From Holothuria scabra (taxonomy: Eukaryota; Echinodermata; Holothuroidea; Aspidochirotida; Holothuriidae): 64,000 nt of DNA. A model generated the notes under the pieces. The model had not been told where the DNA came from. It ran no database searches and worked only from the letters and a program-made list of their open reading frames with translations. The stretch is from NCBI GenBank assembly GCA_037179385.1, contig CM074179.1, positions 68,343,806-68,407,805 on the forward strand. Reading direction: 5' to 3'. Positions 24,016 through 37,596 of the stretch are shown here, piece by piece; positions within the stretch are counted from its first letter, which is position 1; every line of letters starts with the position of its first letter. The translations under genes were made by a program, and so were the position numbers.

Positions 24016-24869
24016 GGTACTGTTCATATGATCTACATTATATGATGCATATCCAAAGGAAAGATTGGACTGAAAATAGATGGTGTGGATATAATTTTTT
24101 AATGAAAACAAAAAACAAGTAGTTCGCGAATGCTGTTGACATAGGCTTAAATGACAGTTTGTCACTAAATCCCTTGTATATTTCAGGATATGAACATGCC
24201 CAGTCGAGACAAGCTCTTAATACTAAAACAGCTTTGAATGCATACAGGCATTTTGCCCTGGATGAGTACATGGCAAGAACATTGATTTAGAATACATTAG
24301 CAAAAAGTAGACTATGTCCACATCAATCAGTACATGCATACAGATAATTTCACACCGATAAGTAGAACGATCGATACACTAAAAACAAGAGTCGCAAAAA
24401 TAAGAAAGAATGTAGTGAAACGGATCCGTATGTTAAGCAAGCATTTGCATGGGAAAAACACACCGTGTTCCGACCGATGAACGGCATTGGTGGTCTGAAT
24501 AGAGAGGGACAGCTTTTTGTCTGCATGGGGAAAATTCTAGTTGGGGTGTCGAAGTATTGTTGAAATGCTTTCCGTTTTGAAATTAAAACTCAACTGCTGG
24601 ATATGAACAGCCGTTACATTCTCCTTGATGTTTAAGTAAAGAGTTTAATTTTTTACTTGTCTCCATCTATGGTACAACTATTGATGATCCTAGGTTTTAG
24701 AAACTAAGTATTTTATATCCTCAGCTTGGAAATTTGCAGTGTGATAACACCATACGTTGCGGCGGTTTTAACTTTGTTTTCAATCTTTATATAGAAAAGC
24801 ATGGTGGGGCCCAAAGGACAAATTTTACAGCCCGCGGTGAATGATTGCCTCCCATTCATGGATTACTTT
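24016..24869. other. Region without recognisable gene
   Basis: No supported exon, RNA gene or element boundary. Confidence 0.4.
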
Positions 24870-26860
24870 ATTCTGTTTCACATGTGGAGATAACGAAATC
24901 CACTCTGTCTAGGCTATGAGGGTCCTCTAATATTTCAGATGTTAGATATAGGTTGGATTTTTTTCTAACATCCAGTCACATCCCAGATATCTTTTGAGAA
25001 ATGTTGCTGACTGCTATTTTCAACCCGCATTACTGTACATTGATTCCAGACCATTCTTTAATTATTCGCTAATTAAACCCCTTTCTCTGAAGCCAGAGGA
25101 AGAGGCTACTGGAAGTTTAACAAATTCATTTCTTCATGTCCACGAGTATATTCGTTTAATTGAAAATATGATAATTTCCTTTTCCAGTGATTACATGAGC
25201 GGCGATACTTACCCTTCTTTGACTTGAAAGAACTTAATTGCAAAATTTGCATATTCAAATTAGAATTTCATTAACTAACGGATCCGAATGTTTAAGAGTA
25301 TTTAAATTCTGATTTAATGACAGAAATGTTTTGCATCTATGGTATAAGCACAAATTGCAAGTAAATATATGATCCGGTTTAAGGCTAGGTTGACTGAGGA
25401 TGGGGGGGGGGGGAGGGGGCGGAATTTATAGTACTTTCTAAGTTAAGAAAAACGTAATACGCTTAATAAAACGCTTTAACTACAAGTAAGGAGGTAATGA
25501 TAGTCATTAATTAACTTACAAGGGCAGATATTTTATGTTGCATATCTTTTTCTCTTAACTTTCGGATGTTGATTTGAATATGTGTGAAGGTTATTTTGAT
25601 TACGAGGAGGCTAATGCAGCCCTTTCTTCAATGACCGAATTTAACATCACCTGGGACTGACGGTTTTGTTCTTAATTTTATACATTTTTCTGGCCCTTAG
25701 TGGTAACTACGCCGTTCATTTATTTAACCATACGCTAAATCAATACAAATCATCTGCTGAACAAAGCCGTAACATCATTAACATAATTTTAAAACCTGAC
25801 AAAAATTCCTGTAATATTTCAAATTATTGACTCACAGCTCTACTAAGATTTTAAATTGCTGGTAATGTAATGACAACAAGGATTTAATATGGTCTTAATC
25901 ATCTTATTGGTGAAACTCGGTAAGGTGTTTTACACAATCCAGTGAGCTGGAAAAAGGGCCGTGGCCGGCTCGACTTGAACCAATACTGTAGGTTGGAAAC
26001 TGGGCCGTTAAACTCTATCTAACTCTTACTCTACAAAATCTTGTTATAGGGAAATACATTCGTTCTGTTCTTTATCTCATTGACTACATGAACACTCATA
26101 ATATCTAAGGAACTGTATTTTCCATCGACTCTGAAAAAGCTGTCGACACTATTGATTGAAATTTCATTCATAGAAAACGGCATTACTTCAAGTTCGGCAG
26201 TTCGGTATACAGTTTAAGGCATGGATTGGTACCTTTTATACTCTTCTCATTTGGTGCATATTTAACAGTGGAATTTCAACAGGTCATTTCGAATTCAAAG
26301 TTAAAAGCAGACAGTGTTCGATATGACTACCCTATTGTCGATTACCTTTTTATCCTATGCACAATTCTTATTGCTAAAACAATACTGAGACATGTTACTT
26401 TCAAGAGCTGGCATATTTGTGGACATGTGGATGTTACAACACGCGAATGATACAGTTCTTTTCAGCAGGGAGCTGCTACGGCTCCCTGTTTTCACTGGCG
26501 ACAGCTACGACTCACTCAGTTTGGAAAAGCTTACAATTCTATGAAAGTTTCAGACTGCTACTCGTCTGAAACTAAGTCTAAGTTTATCAAACATTTTCTC
26601 ATTTTCTATTCCACCAGATTTTGCAATTTGAATTTTCAATGACCTTTCGGTTTATTAGATTCTTGGAACTTACTTTTCTGAACTGTACCGTCTGAATTAT
26701 TTGCATAACCTGTCTTTTCTGGAAAGCATTTTTGAGCTTTGGTCAACAAGAAATTTTTCTCCTATATAGATTCCTGTAATTGCCTTATCTCGACTTGGTT
26801 TTCTTTATCAAGTTCTCCCTATAACCCTTCCGATTTCTTTATAATAGCTGAAAATTTCAG
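24870..26860 (+). pseudogene. Decayed L1-like LINE (EN end, RT, post-RT)
   Basis: Across several frames, and with many stops, I can follow an L1-like ORF2 in order. The endonuclease end near 25040-25110 has LIPDHSLI and GRGYWKFN. EGYFDYEEANAALSSM lies near 25585. A polymerase N-terminal part with IILKPDKNSCNISNY lies near 25780. The reverse transcriptase follows, with FSIDSEKA-DTIDWNFIH (about 26120), YLFILCTILIA (about 26345) and NDTVLFSAGS where YADDTVLF is expected (about 26445). A post-RT stretch has WSTRNFSPIDSCNCLIS (about 26740). The catalytic YADD is degraded to HAND. A SINE 3' part interrupts it at about 25940-26025. This is a dead relic. The assignment rests on the order and spacing of these motifs. 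Confidence 0.75.
25940..26025 (+). mobile_element. SINE 3' body inside the LINE relic
   Basis: GTGAGCTGGAAAAAGGGCCG, then GGCTCGACTTGAACCAATA and AGGTTGGAAACTGGGCCG, ending in ATCTAACT. This is the same body as at 44400 (inverted), 48440 and 50150. Confidence 0.75.
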
Positions 26861-26879
26861 ATCCGGAAAAAAATCCACC

Positions 26880-27110
26880 AGCATGTATAAGGGCCATATA
26901 TATGCAGCTCACATGCATGAGGGATATTTTAAAGCTGGCCCATATGTTTCCTGCAAATATAGGTCGTTTGAATGACCCCGGAACCATATCCCATACAGGT
27001 CAAATGGGTCATGTTGGCTAACCCACATGGCCCCTTATTAATCCCTGGTGAAAAATTCATATGGGTCTCATGAGGGCCGACAAATGGGGCCCTTAAGGGT
27101 CCCATACAGT
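26880..27110. repeat. Degenerate CATATGGG-type minisatellite
   Basis: Phrases such as GGGCCATATAT, GGCCCATATG, CATATCCCATA, ATATGGGTCTCATG and GGGTCCCATA recur every 20-30 bases on both strands. No fixed unit survives. Confidence 0.5.
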
Positions 27111-28850
27111 TAGCTCTGATGAAGTAACTCAATTTTGAATTTTACCCTCTTATGGAAATCATATCGAAAAGTTGTTTGGAGAGTACCATGAATTATCCTA
27201 ACTAAGAACGAAATGCAAACAAAGAAAAAAAACGTAACTTCCATCTGACACTGATCCAGGATCCGGCGAGGCTGTATTCACTTTCCAACTATGTGAGATG
27301 CGGGAGATTTTTAAAGATGCGGAAACTATGCAATTTTAAAAATGCGGGAGATTCCGACATGTAAGCCGGTGAGCGGGAGACAAATCAAAGTTCGGGTCTC
27401 CCACCTAAATAACGGGATATGGCAGGTCTAAAACAGAGATTTCTCATTCTGTCATCTGTCCCACCCCCGCCCACTGAGATGAAATCCTGACTACGCCTTG
27501 GCAATAATCCAATCTAAAAGTAAGTGATGCCATGTTATCATGGCCGGGCTAATGGTGTGCTTGTGTAAAACAACACACATAAACATACAGATACAACTAA
27601 GATTTTGGTAACACTTTACATTGCCCAATCACACTTTTATACCAGCTGAATTGAAAAAAAAAAAAAAACTCAAAACACTGTTAACACAACACAAGGGTGT
27701 GCATGAATGCATGTTTAATGCAAAAATCGCCACCTTGTATTATGCATCTCAGAAGCACTCCCTAGTCGCTTAACAAAACAATGTTGCAGAAACGTAGGGT
27801 ACACAATACTATACAAGTCCAATTATGGGTGCAAATTCACTTTCACATACTGACATTATGAACAAACCAGTGCTGCAAATTTACTTTAGCTTTACAGTAT
27901 TTCAATTTTTCATCTTCAGTTGTTCACTATCAATTATTCACAACCACGTTTTTTATCACTTTCCAATTGAATGGAAATCCAACTACATGGATATAAACCA
28001 ATCCAGTATAGCTAGTGTCAGACAAAGTGCCTGTTTTTTACAACCGATAATGTAAAAATTAATAGATAAAGCAAAAAAACATTCATGTAAAAACAACCGA
28101 TAATGTTAAAAAAATACAGTTAATGTAAATTTAAAATTGTTCTAAAGAGGGTTTTATATAGTCAGGTAGTTTATATAGGCAGGCGGGTAAGCTGACAGGC
28201 TGAAGGCGGACAGGACGGGGAATTACTGCAGGTTCATGGGTGGGTGCGTGTGTACATGCGTATCTATGCATGTACTGCACCCTGTGTGAATTTATTGGTG
28301 TATACAGTGTAAATACAGTTGGACAAACGTGGCACTGTGGTTATTGGGGAAGAAAATTTGCTAAAGGTCCTGGGCGAAACTTCACGATTTTGCCGTATTA
28401 TTACATAAATTTTGTTCAATTAATTTAATAAAGTTTGCTTACAATAATCCATGAACTATCTTTCCCCAACACTGGGTAGTTTTAACCCATCTGTTATTGA
28501 AGGGACGTTTTGTCTGAGTGTAGCCTTCATCACGGGAGTAGCCAGGGCTTTTTATGAAAGGGGGCGGAGGGGGGGGGGGGGATGACCAACTACAGGGCCT
28601 GATCGCCGTCCGGGGGATTTTTTTTTTTTGAATAATGAAGTACCCTAAGATGTAGAACAATCTGATGCTAATATGATTTGCATCATTAGCATATTTTCAT
28701 TTCATTTTTTCTCAATCATTAGAAAATAATTTTTAGAATTCGATTGGGTGCATGGCTTTCTGGTCTCTCTAGCTACGCTAACGGCCTATTCGTGGTTTAT
28801 GACTGTATTTATGAATAGTTACTCACTTTTCGCTCAAGCAGTGGCGGAGC

Positions 28851-29396
28851 TAAGGGGAGCGGGAAAGAGGGGGAATTTTCCCCACCAGAGTTTATCCTTT
28901 CCCCCATAACTTGCTTCCTAGAACCAATAAGCTCATTTAGGAGTTGAGTTAACCAAAAAATAAACAATATACATATCATTCGACTTAATTTTCCATTCAG
29001 AAAACCTCAGAGCTTTCGGGAACTTTGTTCCTGGACCCTCACCCTTAGGCGGTTTGGGCTCACCTTCGCGTTGCGCCTGTGAACGTTTGTCCCAACATTA
29101 TTCTTTTCATAATCAATATTGTGTTAATGACAATTGGGGAAAAGAAGGGGGCACGTGTGATAGGTAACTTTGGTGGCTTATTGGTTTGACTCCAGCAAGC
29201 ACTTCCTTACATAGGAAACCTAAAAATATTTTTTTTTTCTTCCAATATAAGCTCGGTATTTTCAAATATTTTTTTTTTACAAAGATCTCACGGTTTGGCG
29301 CGCTTCGCGCGCAGCAAATATGCCTCCAGGGGAATGGTGTTAACATTTAAGAAAAAAATGGGGTGCTTGCCACCTGGAAAAATGATGTCTACCTAC
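28851..29396. mobile_element. Candidate element, CAGTGGCGGA termini
   Basis: CAGTGGCGGAGC opens the segment, and an inverted match (CTACGCCACCG) closes it about 545 bp later. The interior has GGCGCGCTTCGCGCGC near 29297. Single copies of similar termini occur at 35110, 37067, 37375, 39570 and 41925, so this looks like a dispersed DNA transposon family. Confidence 0.45.
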
Positions 29397-30557
29397 GCCA
29401 CCGCATGCACAGATCAAGACTAGAGTCGATAGACTTTTAGTTGTATTTCTCAATTCTAGGCTACAACCAGTGGAATGTATTGATTTCTCAAATATATTAT
29501 ATTTTCAGATTTACATTTTGCATATTCATCGGAATAAGCTTGTAGTCCCATAGGTTTTAATAAAAGTTTAATTGATTACTTCTAATTGAGGAATTTTCCA
29601 AAACCAGGTAATTAAATGGAGCCTAATCCAAATACAAAGTGCAACCGGCACTTTATGTGGGCCTACATGTATGTCAGCACGTACAGTATGCCACCGGTTA
29701 CTCTCTCAAAGTTGAATAAAAACATGCCAATACTATAATTTGTACAATACGCTATAAGTTCAAATTTGCAAGATTTCTGGAAGCTTCATTTCAAATTCTT
29801 GAAAGCAGTGCACTTGAAACATTTTAAAACATTTCATGCTTTCAATGAAATCGATGGCTTTGATATATAACCCATGAAAGCTTAGTGTATGGCATACCAT
29901 TGCGAAATTTATTTTAACTTTAGCTACATATTATACTTCTACATACACCACAGCTGCACTGTTACAGTAAGAAATTTCTCAATCATAATATTAAAACCAT
30001 CGCAACTTGTTTTAAGTGCCGATATACATTTGCAGTTCTGCAGCAGGTACAGGTAGTCCAATGAGTTTTTATTAACTGACATTTCATTCATTCTTTTTCA
30101 TAATATTCCAGTGACGGTCACCCCAGAATACGTAACCAGCCACATTCTTATAAAAAAAATCAGCTAACACTTTGTGTACATAAATACATACAAGTAACTA
30201 ATCACTCAAAGTGCAATATGCCAATACTAATATTTAAACAACATGCAGTATGCTTAAAATTGCAAATATTAAGCATATATTAAGGAAATTAATATTCAGG
30301 AAATTTCAGTTCAAATTCTAAAAAACAGTGCAATCTTAACATTGAAAGACATTTAAGTTTTAATTAAATGATGGTTTTAATGCAGTACATGAAAGGTTAA
30401 TGTTACAGGCACGGTTCAACACCAACACGTCGAGGTGGGGGGGGGGGGGGGGGGGCTCATCAGTAAAGAAAGAGTCTATTTATAGCGTAGAAGTGACACC
30501 GACCAACACAACATTGTTTTGTAGGCCCAAACCTGCCTACCGCCCTTCCATGTAGAA

Positions 30558-30998
30558 CAGTGGTTCTCAACCTTTTTAAGCACAGCGCCTACTTTCGTCA
30601 ATTTGTTTTGTTCAAATGCTCCCGACAGCTCATCAAACAAGAAAAAAAAAAGGCAACTTCGTATACCATCCCATTCATTCCTGTAACTTTGGGACGTTGT
30701 GTTGTTACATACCGTACCTGGGTGGCCACCTTTAACTTTTCATCAAACCATGAGACTATAAGCAGCGTTATAGAATATGGCTATTGTAGACTTGGGGTAC
30801 AGTAATGACATTCATGCTCTAATGAGATAAAAGGGCACGATTGTTGAATTATTGTTATTTTGAAATATTTTGACTGAAGAATTTGTCCGTCTCATTTCCT
30901 GCTAACGCCCCCCCCCCCAGCGCCCCTTAGCCCTTACTTCCCCCTTGATGCCTTCAAACGTCCCCAGGAGGTGGTACCGTCGCCGTTGGGAACCACTA
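30558..30998. mobile_element. hAT (Charlie-like) non-autonomous element
   Basis: The termini are CAGTGGTTCTCAACC and, inverted, TAGTGGTTCCCAACGG. The perfect 8 bp TSD ATGTAGAA lies at 30550-30557 and 30999-31006. CAGTGGTTCTCAAC ends are typical of Charlie-type hAT transposons. At 441 bp, with no transposase, it is non-autonomous. Confidence 0.9.
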
Positions 30999-31006
30999 AT
31001 GTAGAA

Positions 31007-33477
31007 CCACACAAATACTACCACACCTCCCCGGGTTTAAATTTGCAACTCTGCGTGTGTGTATGCTCCCATTTCTCAATAAATTTAAAAGGTTAAATAA
31101 TGTAAACCTGTTGATCGAAACATATTACACATTTCGCATACTCAAATTTCCAATGTCCAAAGGCAATTCAAGGCTTTCCCTGCTTCTCTATTGCAGCAAG
31201 TTAACACCATTAAACAATTATAGGATTTTTATATTGATCGAATCTCAAAACAGTAAAAAATAATGCTGGGAAAAGAGATAAACATTTTGAAGCAACACGT
31301 GGGCTCACAGAGCTTATTTGCTGTAATTCACACTAAAAAATAAATGAATTCGTTCTTACAAAATATTAATTCGTTCTTACGAAATATTAATCCATTCTTA
31401 GGAATAATTATTTCGTTCTTATGTATTATTTATACGTAATTAAGAGTAATTACACATTTTTGAAGCAACGTCGACCTTATATGACATTATGAAGTTCCAG
31501 AATACTTTTAAGAACGTCGCTGTTTTATTTAATCAATAACGATGCAAAATACACGAGGAGCAAATTCAAAGCAACGAACACCCAAACTGCTACGATGGAG
31601 GCCCAAAGTAATTTTTATTAATCACGGCACATTTTCGTATAATAGCGATGCAAAAGTACACAACAAACACTTATTACACGGGTGAGGTATTTTATTACAT
31701 GTTGACGTCTTTTTAACTTGGTGGAGATAGAGAAGCCCTTCGCATTAAATCTCCCAAGTTACATCATGCCATCTAGGCCCTATCACAGACGAATCCGATT
31801 AGCGCTTGTTTTTAGTGACTGTAGTGTGGTCCATTAGTGGGGTCCATCAGCCTTTAATCGTCTTCATTTACTGTCTACGTGAATTTCAAATCCTCATTTT
31901 CAGTGAAGTTGAGAAAAATCAAGATACACTTCAGTGTACAACCATCCATGGAACAGGTAAGGGGGGAAATTTAGAGATTGAAGGTGATGGACCCCAGTAA
32001 TGGCCGACCAAAATCAGATCATCACAATCTGTCCGAATTCGTCTATAATAAAAATAAAAAATAATGACAGTGTGTGTGTGTTGCAGTCACGACTTGTTTT
32101 TCCACAGAGTACTTGACGATAGACACTAGCACTCAAGAGGCATATTTTGGGGATAGAGGTAACCTGAAATGAAATTCTGGATACCTGAGAAATGCCCTAT
32201 TTAGAACATTGCAAGTCGCCTTCAAATATAAAAAGAAAAATTGGAAGTTACATAGGCGGCGATCGGGGCTAAAAGACAACCAATTCATTTTTTATGAAGT
32301 TTGTTTGGGAGGGGGAGGGGGTTGAACTTTTGAAGGTAAAATTTTCCAGCAAGAAAGGCTCTCTGAAATAGATAAGATGACATATGTTACCAGTGAATTT
32401 GCCCACCCCGCACGCTCTGGAGAGAACCACTGGTGCGAGTGGGTTTATTGACCACAGTCACAGATATAAGTACGTGCTCACTGAGATCTCCTAGAGCACG
32501 CAGAGAGGCGTAGCCAGGGTTTTGTTTCGCCGGGGGAGAGGGGGGGCAATAAGTCCTATAATCGCCGGCATGGCGGACGAGACTCCCCCTTGGAACATTT
32601 TGTCTGGTACGGAATGCTCTCAGTTACGATTTGGTTCAAGAAAAGTTTAAGGTTGTTGGCTTCAGTTTCTTCTAAAAAATTGTTCTTTTCTAGGAATATT
32701 TTCTGTAGCAGTCTTTCCTTTCATTATTAAGTATTTTCGGCACTCTTCTTCAAAGGCGTGCTAAGGGCTTGAATCTGAATTTTGGGAAGGTATTTAAAAA
32801 AAAAGTCGGTCAGTCATAAAAGTGGTATGATTTTAATTACATAGAAAACTCTTGAGAAGCCGAATTCTTTCAAACATGTGCCCAAAAATGAAAAAGCATC
32901 TTAAAATAAAAGTTGATAAAAAATCAAAATGTTTAGCAAAAATTCGCAACACATTTTGGCAGCGTATGAAACATAGTTTTCCCTCAGCATCGATCAAGTC
33001 ATGGTCTTTCCAAAAGTTTTGCCCGAATATATTCGAACATCTGAAGTCGCTGAAAAATTGCGCGAAAAATAAAAAGAACATCCTTGTCACGGTAACTTTT
33101 TTATAAAATATCAAAAAAGTTTTAACTATATTGTGAAATATCCGGGCATGCTTTTGAAAATCAGTTTTCCTCAGCCTTGTTTAAGTCACAGCCTTGTTTA
33201 AATAGCTTCATGCCCTAAATATGCGAAAGTCTTCTTCATTAAAAAAAAATTAGCCCCCAAAATAAAAAAAAAACATCATCGTCCACTGGTTAAGGATAAA
33301 TTTTCATGAAAATTCAAAATGATTGAAATTTGCGATACATTCTGGCAGATTATGTAAAACAAATTTTCCTCAGCCTGGGCACTTTATAGAGCTGCACAAT
33401 GTTTTGCCCGAAATGGTAGAATTTTTGCTTGAAAGTTACAAAAAATGTTTGGGATGTATGCAATTGCCACAGACGAG
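31007..33477. other. Region without recognisable gene
   Basis: A 21 bp-period array lies at 31347-31435 (listed). The 32860-33420 stretch repeats TTTGCCCGAA and CTCAGC phrases that recur at 40.8 and 41.2 kb, so it is part of a dispersed repeat. A GTAGCCAGGGTTTT transposon-end fragment lies at 32510. No gene is seen. Confidence 0.45.
31347..31435. repeat. 21-bp-period AT-rich array
   Basis: About four units of the type AATTCGTTCTTACGAAATATT start at about 31347, 31368, 31389 and 31410. The unit is itself imperfectly palindromic. It is related to the array at 37.6 kb. Confidence 0.7.
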
Positions 33478-33828
33478 CCGCCGTATGGAACACCGTTAAA
33501 ACATTTATTCAGGAATTTCAGACATCTCAAATTCAATTTCAGATATCTTGAATTTAATTTTAAATATCTCTATAATTCTATTTCAGATATCTTGAATTCA
33601 ATTTTAGATATCTCTAATTCTGTTTCAGATATCTCTAATTCAATTTCAGATATCTCTAATTCTATTTCAGATATCTCTAATTCTATTTCAGATATCTCGA
33701 AATGAATTTTAGAAATCTTTTATTCTATTTCGGATATCTAAAATAGTGCAAAATTTTAGATATCTGAAATTACTTCAAAATATCTAAAATTCCTGAATAA
33801 ATGTTAAAACGGTATTCCATACGGCCGG
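33478..33828. mobile_element. Foldback element with GATATC 21-bp array
   Basis: Inverted ends of about 40 bp (left CCGCCGTATGGAACACCGTT, right the reverse complement of CCGGCCGTATGGAATACCGT, then AACATTTATTCAGGAATTT on both sides) enclose about ten 21 bp units of the type TTTCAGATATCTCTAATTC. The plus-strand open frame with SISDISN heptads is simply the 21 bp unit read through. No TSD was identified. Confidence 0.85.
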
Positions 33829-34391
33829 GTGAACAGGTGGATAAGTGTTGTTCACAATTTTGCCCGAAAATTTAATCAAAAGAGTCTTGTGACGTATTAC
33901 ATTCTTTAAGGGTAATACCACACTAATAGTCACCATGTAGGAGGCTGAAAGTCGAGATGTATTCGAACACCGTATGATAACGATGTTCCCGTTTTTAATA
34001 TGAACCACAAAAGAAATTCTCCAGTGTTGTGGACCCAAAATTCTGAAAACGGCAAAAAACATCAGGGTCAGAAGCACTGACTCGGGATAGTGGGGAGCAT
34101 GCCCTTAAACGTATATTATTTTTTTTTTCATTTTTTGGGTATTTTTCTAAAAATTTATCCCAAAGGCGTTCAAGCTATAGAATTCTGTAGAGGGTCTGGT
34201 AAGATGTAGTTTAGACGGATTGATGGTTCATTCATATTTATCACTTTATGGCACAAACGATTCTCAAACTATCAGAATTTTCACAAACCTTCCGCAAAGG
34301 ACCAAAACCTGCGCGTATTCCGTGCGCTACATGTCCTAGCCATATTGTGTTAAGTATCCATACCCCGTGATAGCGACTCACGGAGAACCTG

Positions 34392-34638
34392 CACTCTAAA
34401 AACACCGGGGTTAAATTTAACCAACACAAAATTTACTCCAACACAATCCTGGTTAACTTTTAACACAAATCCTGGTTAAGCTAACACAACTTCTGGTTAA
34501 AATAACACAAATTCTTGTTAAAAATAACTAGGATTTGAGTCAGTTTAACCAGGAGTTGCGTTAAAACTTAACCAGGATTATGTTGGAGTAAAAAGAACAC
34601 CGATCCTGGTTAAATTTAACCCCGGTGTTTTTAGAGTG
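34392..34638. mobile_element. Foldback MITE, CACTCT termini (copy 3)
   Basis: A 247 bp near-perfect palindrome begins CACTCTAAAAACACCGGGGT and ends with its reverse complement. The arms are repeats of AACACAAATCCTGGTTAA. TG flanks both ends. It is non-coding. Confidence 0.9.
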
Positions 34639-37596
34639 TGGGCCAGAGAATGTTGAAAGTTTTCTTCAGGGATTCCCAGGTAGATGACTAGTGGCTACTG
34701 AATGTGAGGGAAATGTGTTGTAGATAGATTTTTTAAAACTTATTAAATGACCTGAAGAGACCTTTTTTAAGGTGTAATACTCTAAATGGGGTACATCCAC
34801 CGAGTGATGGAACTATATCTGTCAACTACAAATGTTTCACAATCTGTCAGAATTCTCGCTTTCCGATTGGTAGATGGTTTTGCTGGAGATCTATTGTCTC
34901 TGGTTTTGCATGGCCTGATTCCAACTTCCGTCAAGGAAATGGCATTTAATGCAAAGTTTAGACTCCCTTCGTGCGTATTTGTGTTCTTACTAGGTACTGT
35001 ATTTTTAAACTAGAAATCTTCAAAAGTACGGGCACTCTTTAAACATACGACCAGTAGGAAAGATCCCAAAGATGACACCATTTTGCGCCTAAAACAACAT
35101 TAAAGTTAACCTATCGTCCAGTGGCGAATCCAGAGGGGGGTGGGGTTGGAAGTATGCATACCCCCACCGGGATGGTACAAATATGTTTAGATATCCAGGC
35201 TAATTGTAACCTAGGCCTAATTACTTTTTAAAAATACAGTGATAGTTGTTACATTATTTGATGTGTCATGTTTCTCATTAAAATGAAAAATGTATATTAT
35301 AATGTATCTATCTTCGGTATCATTTGGTAAATTCCCGTTTTGTTTACACATTGCGCAATGACGAATTCTAAATCCAGCGTTTTCCGCCACCGCCCCTGGT
35401 AACGCTGTTAGTGACATCGCATGTGTGTCTATGTCAATACGTGGGGCTATGAGTACTGTCGAATCGTTGATACGAAGGCTTGTACAGTACGAGGATGTTG
35501 CAGAGTGTGTAGGCGATACGAGTTGAGATATGAATAAACATATGAGAAGATTTAGTTCTGATTCAAGATGATTGGTGGTTACATTCCGTTCGATTAACAG
35601 CCGCAAAAAAAAAAGTATACAGATCGACGAAGGTGCTCGTTGTCTGCGGTCTGCTGCACCAGTGTGTGAGCACGGAAGTACTTCCATGGTGTGAGTTCGA
35701 CCAAAACTTGCAGGCTCGGAGATTTCATGTCTCGCGGAGATTGGAACACATGAAGTCCCCTGATTGGTTAAAAGTTGTGATGCACCAAATTAGATAAACA
35801 TTAAGGAATGTGCTGATCTAAATAATCAATGAGAAGTCTGTAGAGGGTGAAATTGGCCACACCTTGAAAATATGGGATACAGCATACAAGTGGAACTAAG
35901 GCGGGGTAGTTTGTCACGTTCACCGGTAACACGTGGAGAAAAACAGGAAGGGTCCTGGGAATCTAGGACAAGAGGAAGGGAGAGTTGCTGGAAATAACAA
36001 GATGGCGTTCCTGTTGAAGGTCAAGGAGGGTGCACCATACTGCATGACGCTACGTACAGTTTACACATGATATAGCCTAAAACCGCGTGACGGTAATAGA
36101 GTACACCCGGTATTAAATTCACATTGGCCGTATGGTCCGTTGAAGTAATGATTACCCACACTTTCAAGACCATGTTTTGATAGCTTGGGAGTTTCATAGT
36201 GGCTTAAAATATTGAAACATTTAGCACCATGTTGCATCTCGGCCCCCACCCCCTTTTTTAGACACCCATGCGGGACAGGGGGCTCTGAAAATGAAGAATT
36301 CGGAAATTTGGCAATTGTGAGACCAGTCTACTGTGTGGTTTTGACAACTCATAAAATTACGAAATTCCCAATCAATTTTCTCGAATAAATGCTCCATATT
36401 CGTCATTATTTGATTCAAGAAAGCAAAATTTTTCGCGCGCGCCGCAAATTGCAATTCCTTGACAGAAGTGCTCGCTCATACCTTCACTTTGGCCAACTTT
36501 TCAGAGCTCTGGGTGTGACAAAATCGGAAATTTGCTACACTTGTGACACCGTTTACTATATACAGTGCTATTTTCATAAATTTTCTTTCATAAAATTTCA
36601 CATTTTCTCCAATAAAAGCTCAAAAAAAAAATTCGTTGAAGAGCCTCATTTCGTAGGCGTTGGGTAACATTATGTAGCAACAACGATCTTTGGTCGCCGC
36701 CCAACCTCAGATTTGCCTATAGAAAATGCAAATTCTTCAGTAATTCCCCAACTGTTCAAATTTTCTTGCAGGAAGCCCACCATCCAAACTTTTCTGCAAA
36801 GCAAGCTCCATACTTTCAAGTATTTGAAATAGGCGAAAGTTTCAGCGCGCTCCTTGCGCTGCAAATTAGGCCTTCAGTGCAGTGGTAATCACACTAAAAT
36901 ATATGATAAAATTTGGATGCTTGCCTACCACCCAATTTCCCATTTCCTGAATTCTTATAGGCATCAGAGACTAAACAACATGCATACCTACTCTATGGTG
37001 GCGCTTCGCTTAGTGTACATTTGATACCCAACCACATGCAGACCCCTCCCCCACTGAAAATTCCTGGATCCGCTACTGCTATCGACGAAAAAATGAAAAA
37101 TACATGTTACATAGCTTGAAAAATGCATGTAAATGTTCAACCCAGCCAACACACCAAATTGGATACCAGTTTGGGTAAAATTGGGGTGAAATTGGGCTAC
37201 CGATTGGGGTCAAATTCAGTTCTTTCAGCTGGTCTTCATTAGGTCCATTGGGTCACAACCTGACAAGTCATGATTTCTCATCTCTATTGCGAGCTAAATT
37301 TGGGCCCAGTTGGAAGCCAATGTCAATACCAACCTCGCATGCCTATGCAAATAAAGCCCAAGCTCCCCAATTGCAGTGGCGGATCCAGAAATTTCGAAGG
37401 GTAGTGACTGATGACCTCACTTTGGAAAATTTTGTTACGTGTGGTCAGATGCGAAATGGTGAAATTATTACAAAAGTTTTAAATTTTAGACCTTAATTAA
37501 CACGATCAGTGTGGCAACAATTTGGGGAAGGGGAGCCTGTTTCTTTGTCACGAATGAGGGTGCCCCTTTTGGAAGACCAGTAACCATTCACAATTA
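34639..37596. other. Repeat-rich region without recognisable gene
   Basis: CAGTGGCGAATCCAG lies at 35110, and a reversed GGATCCGCTACTGC end at 37067. Between 36280 and 36870 pieces of related sequence with CGCGCGCGCCGCAAATT and CGCGCTCCTTGCGCTGCAAATT recur. The 156-residue minus-strand open frame at 35217-35687 matches nothing I know. Confidence 0.45.

Larger units (their letters stand above)
26861..30557. other. Repeat-rich region without recognisable gene
   Basis: 26880-27110 is a degenerate run of CATATGGG and GGGCC(A/C)TATG phrases. 27280-27420 repeats GATGCGGGAGATT. 28851-29396 is a candidate element (listed). CCCCCC/GGGGGG runs occur near 28570. No exon was recognised. Confidence 0.45.

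Noticed and set aside
33445..33705. Open frame with SISDISN heptads
   Set aside because: A by-product of the 21 bp GATATC array inside a foldback element.
35217..35687. 156-codon minus-strand open frame
   Set aside because: No domain, no splice context, composition like the surrounding non-coding DNA.
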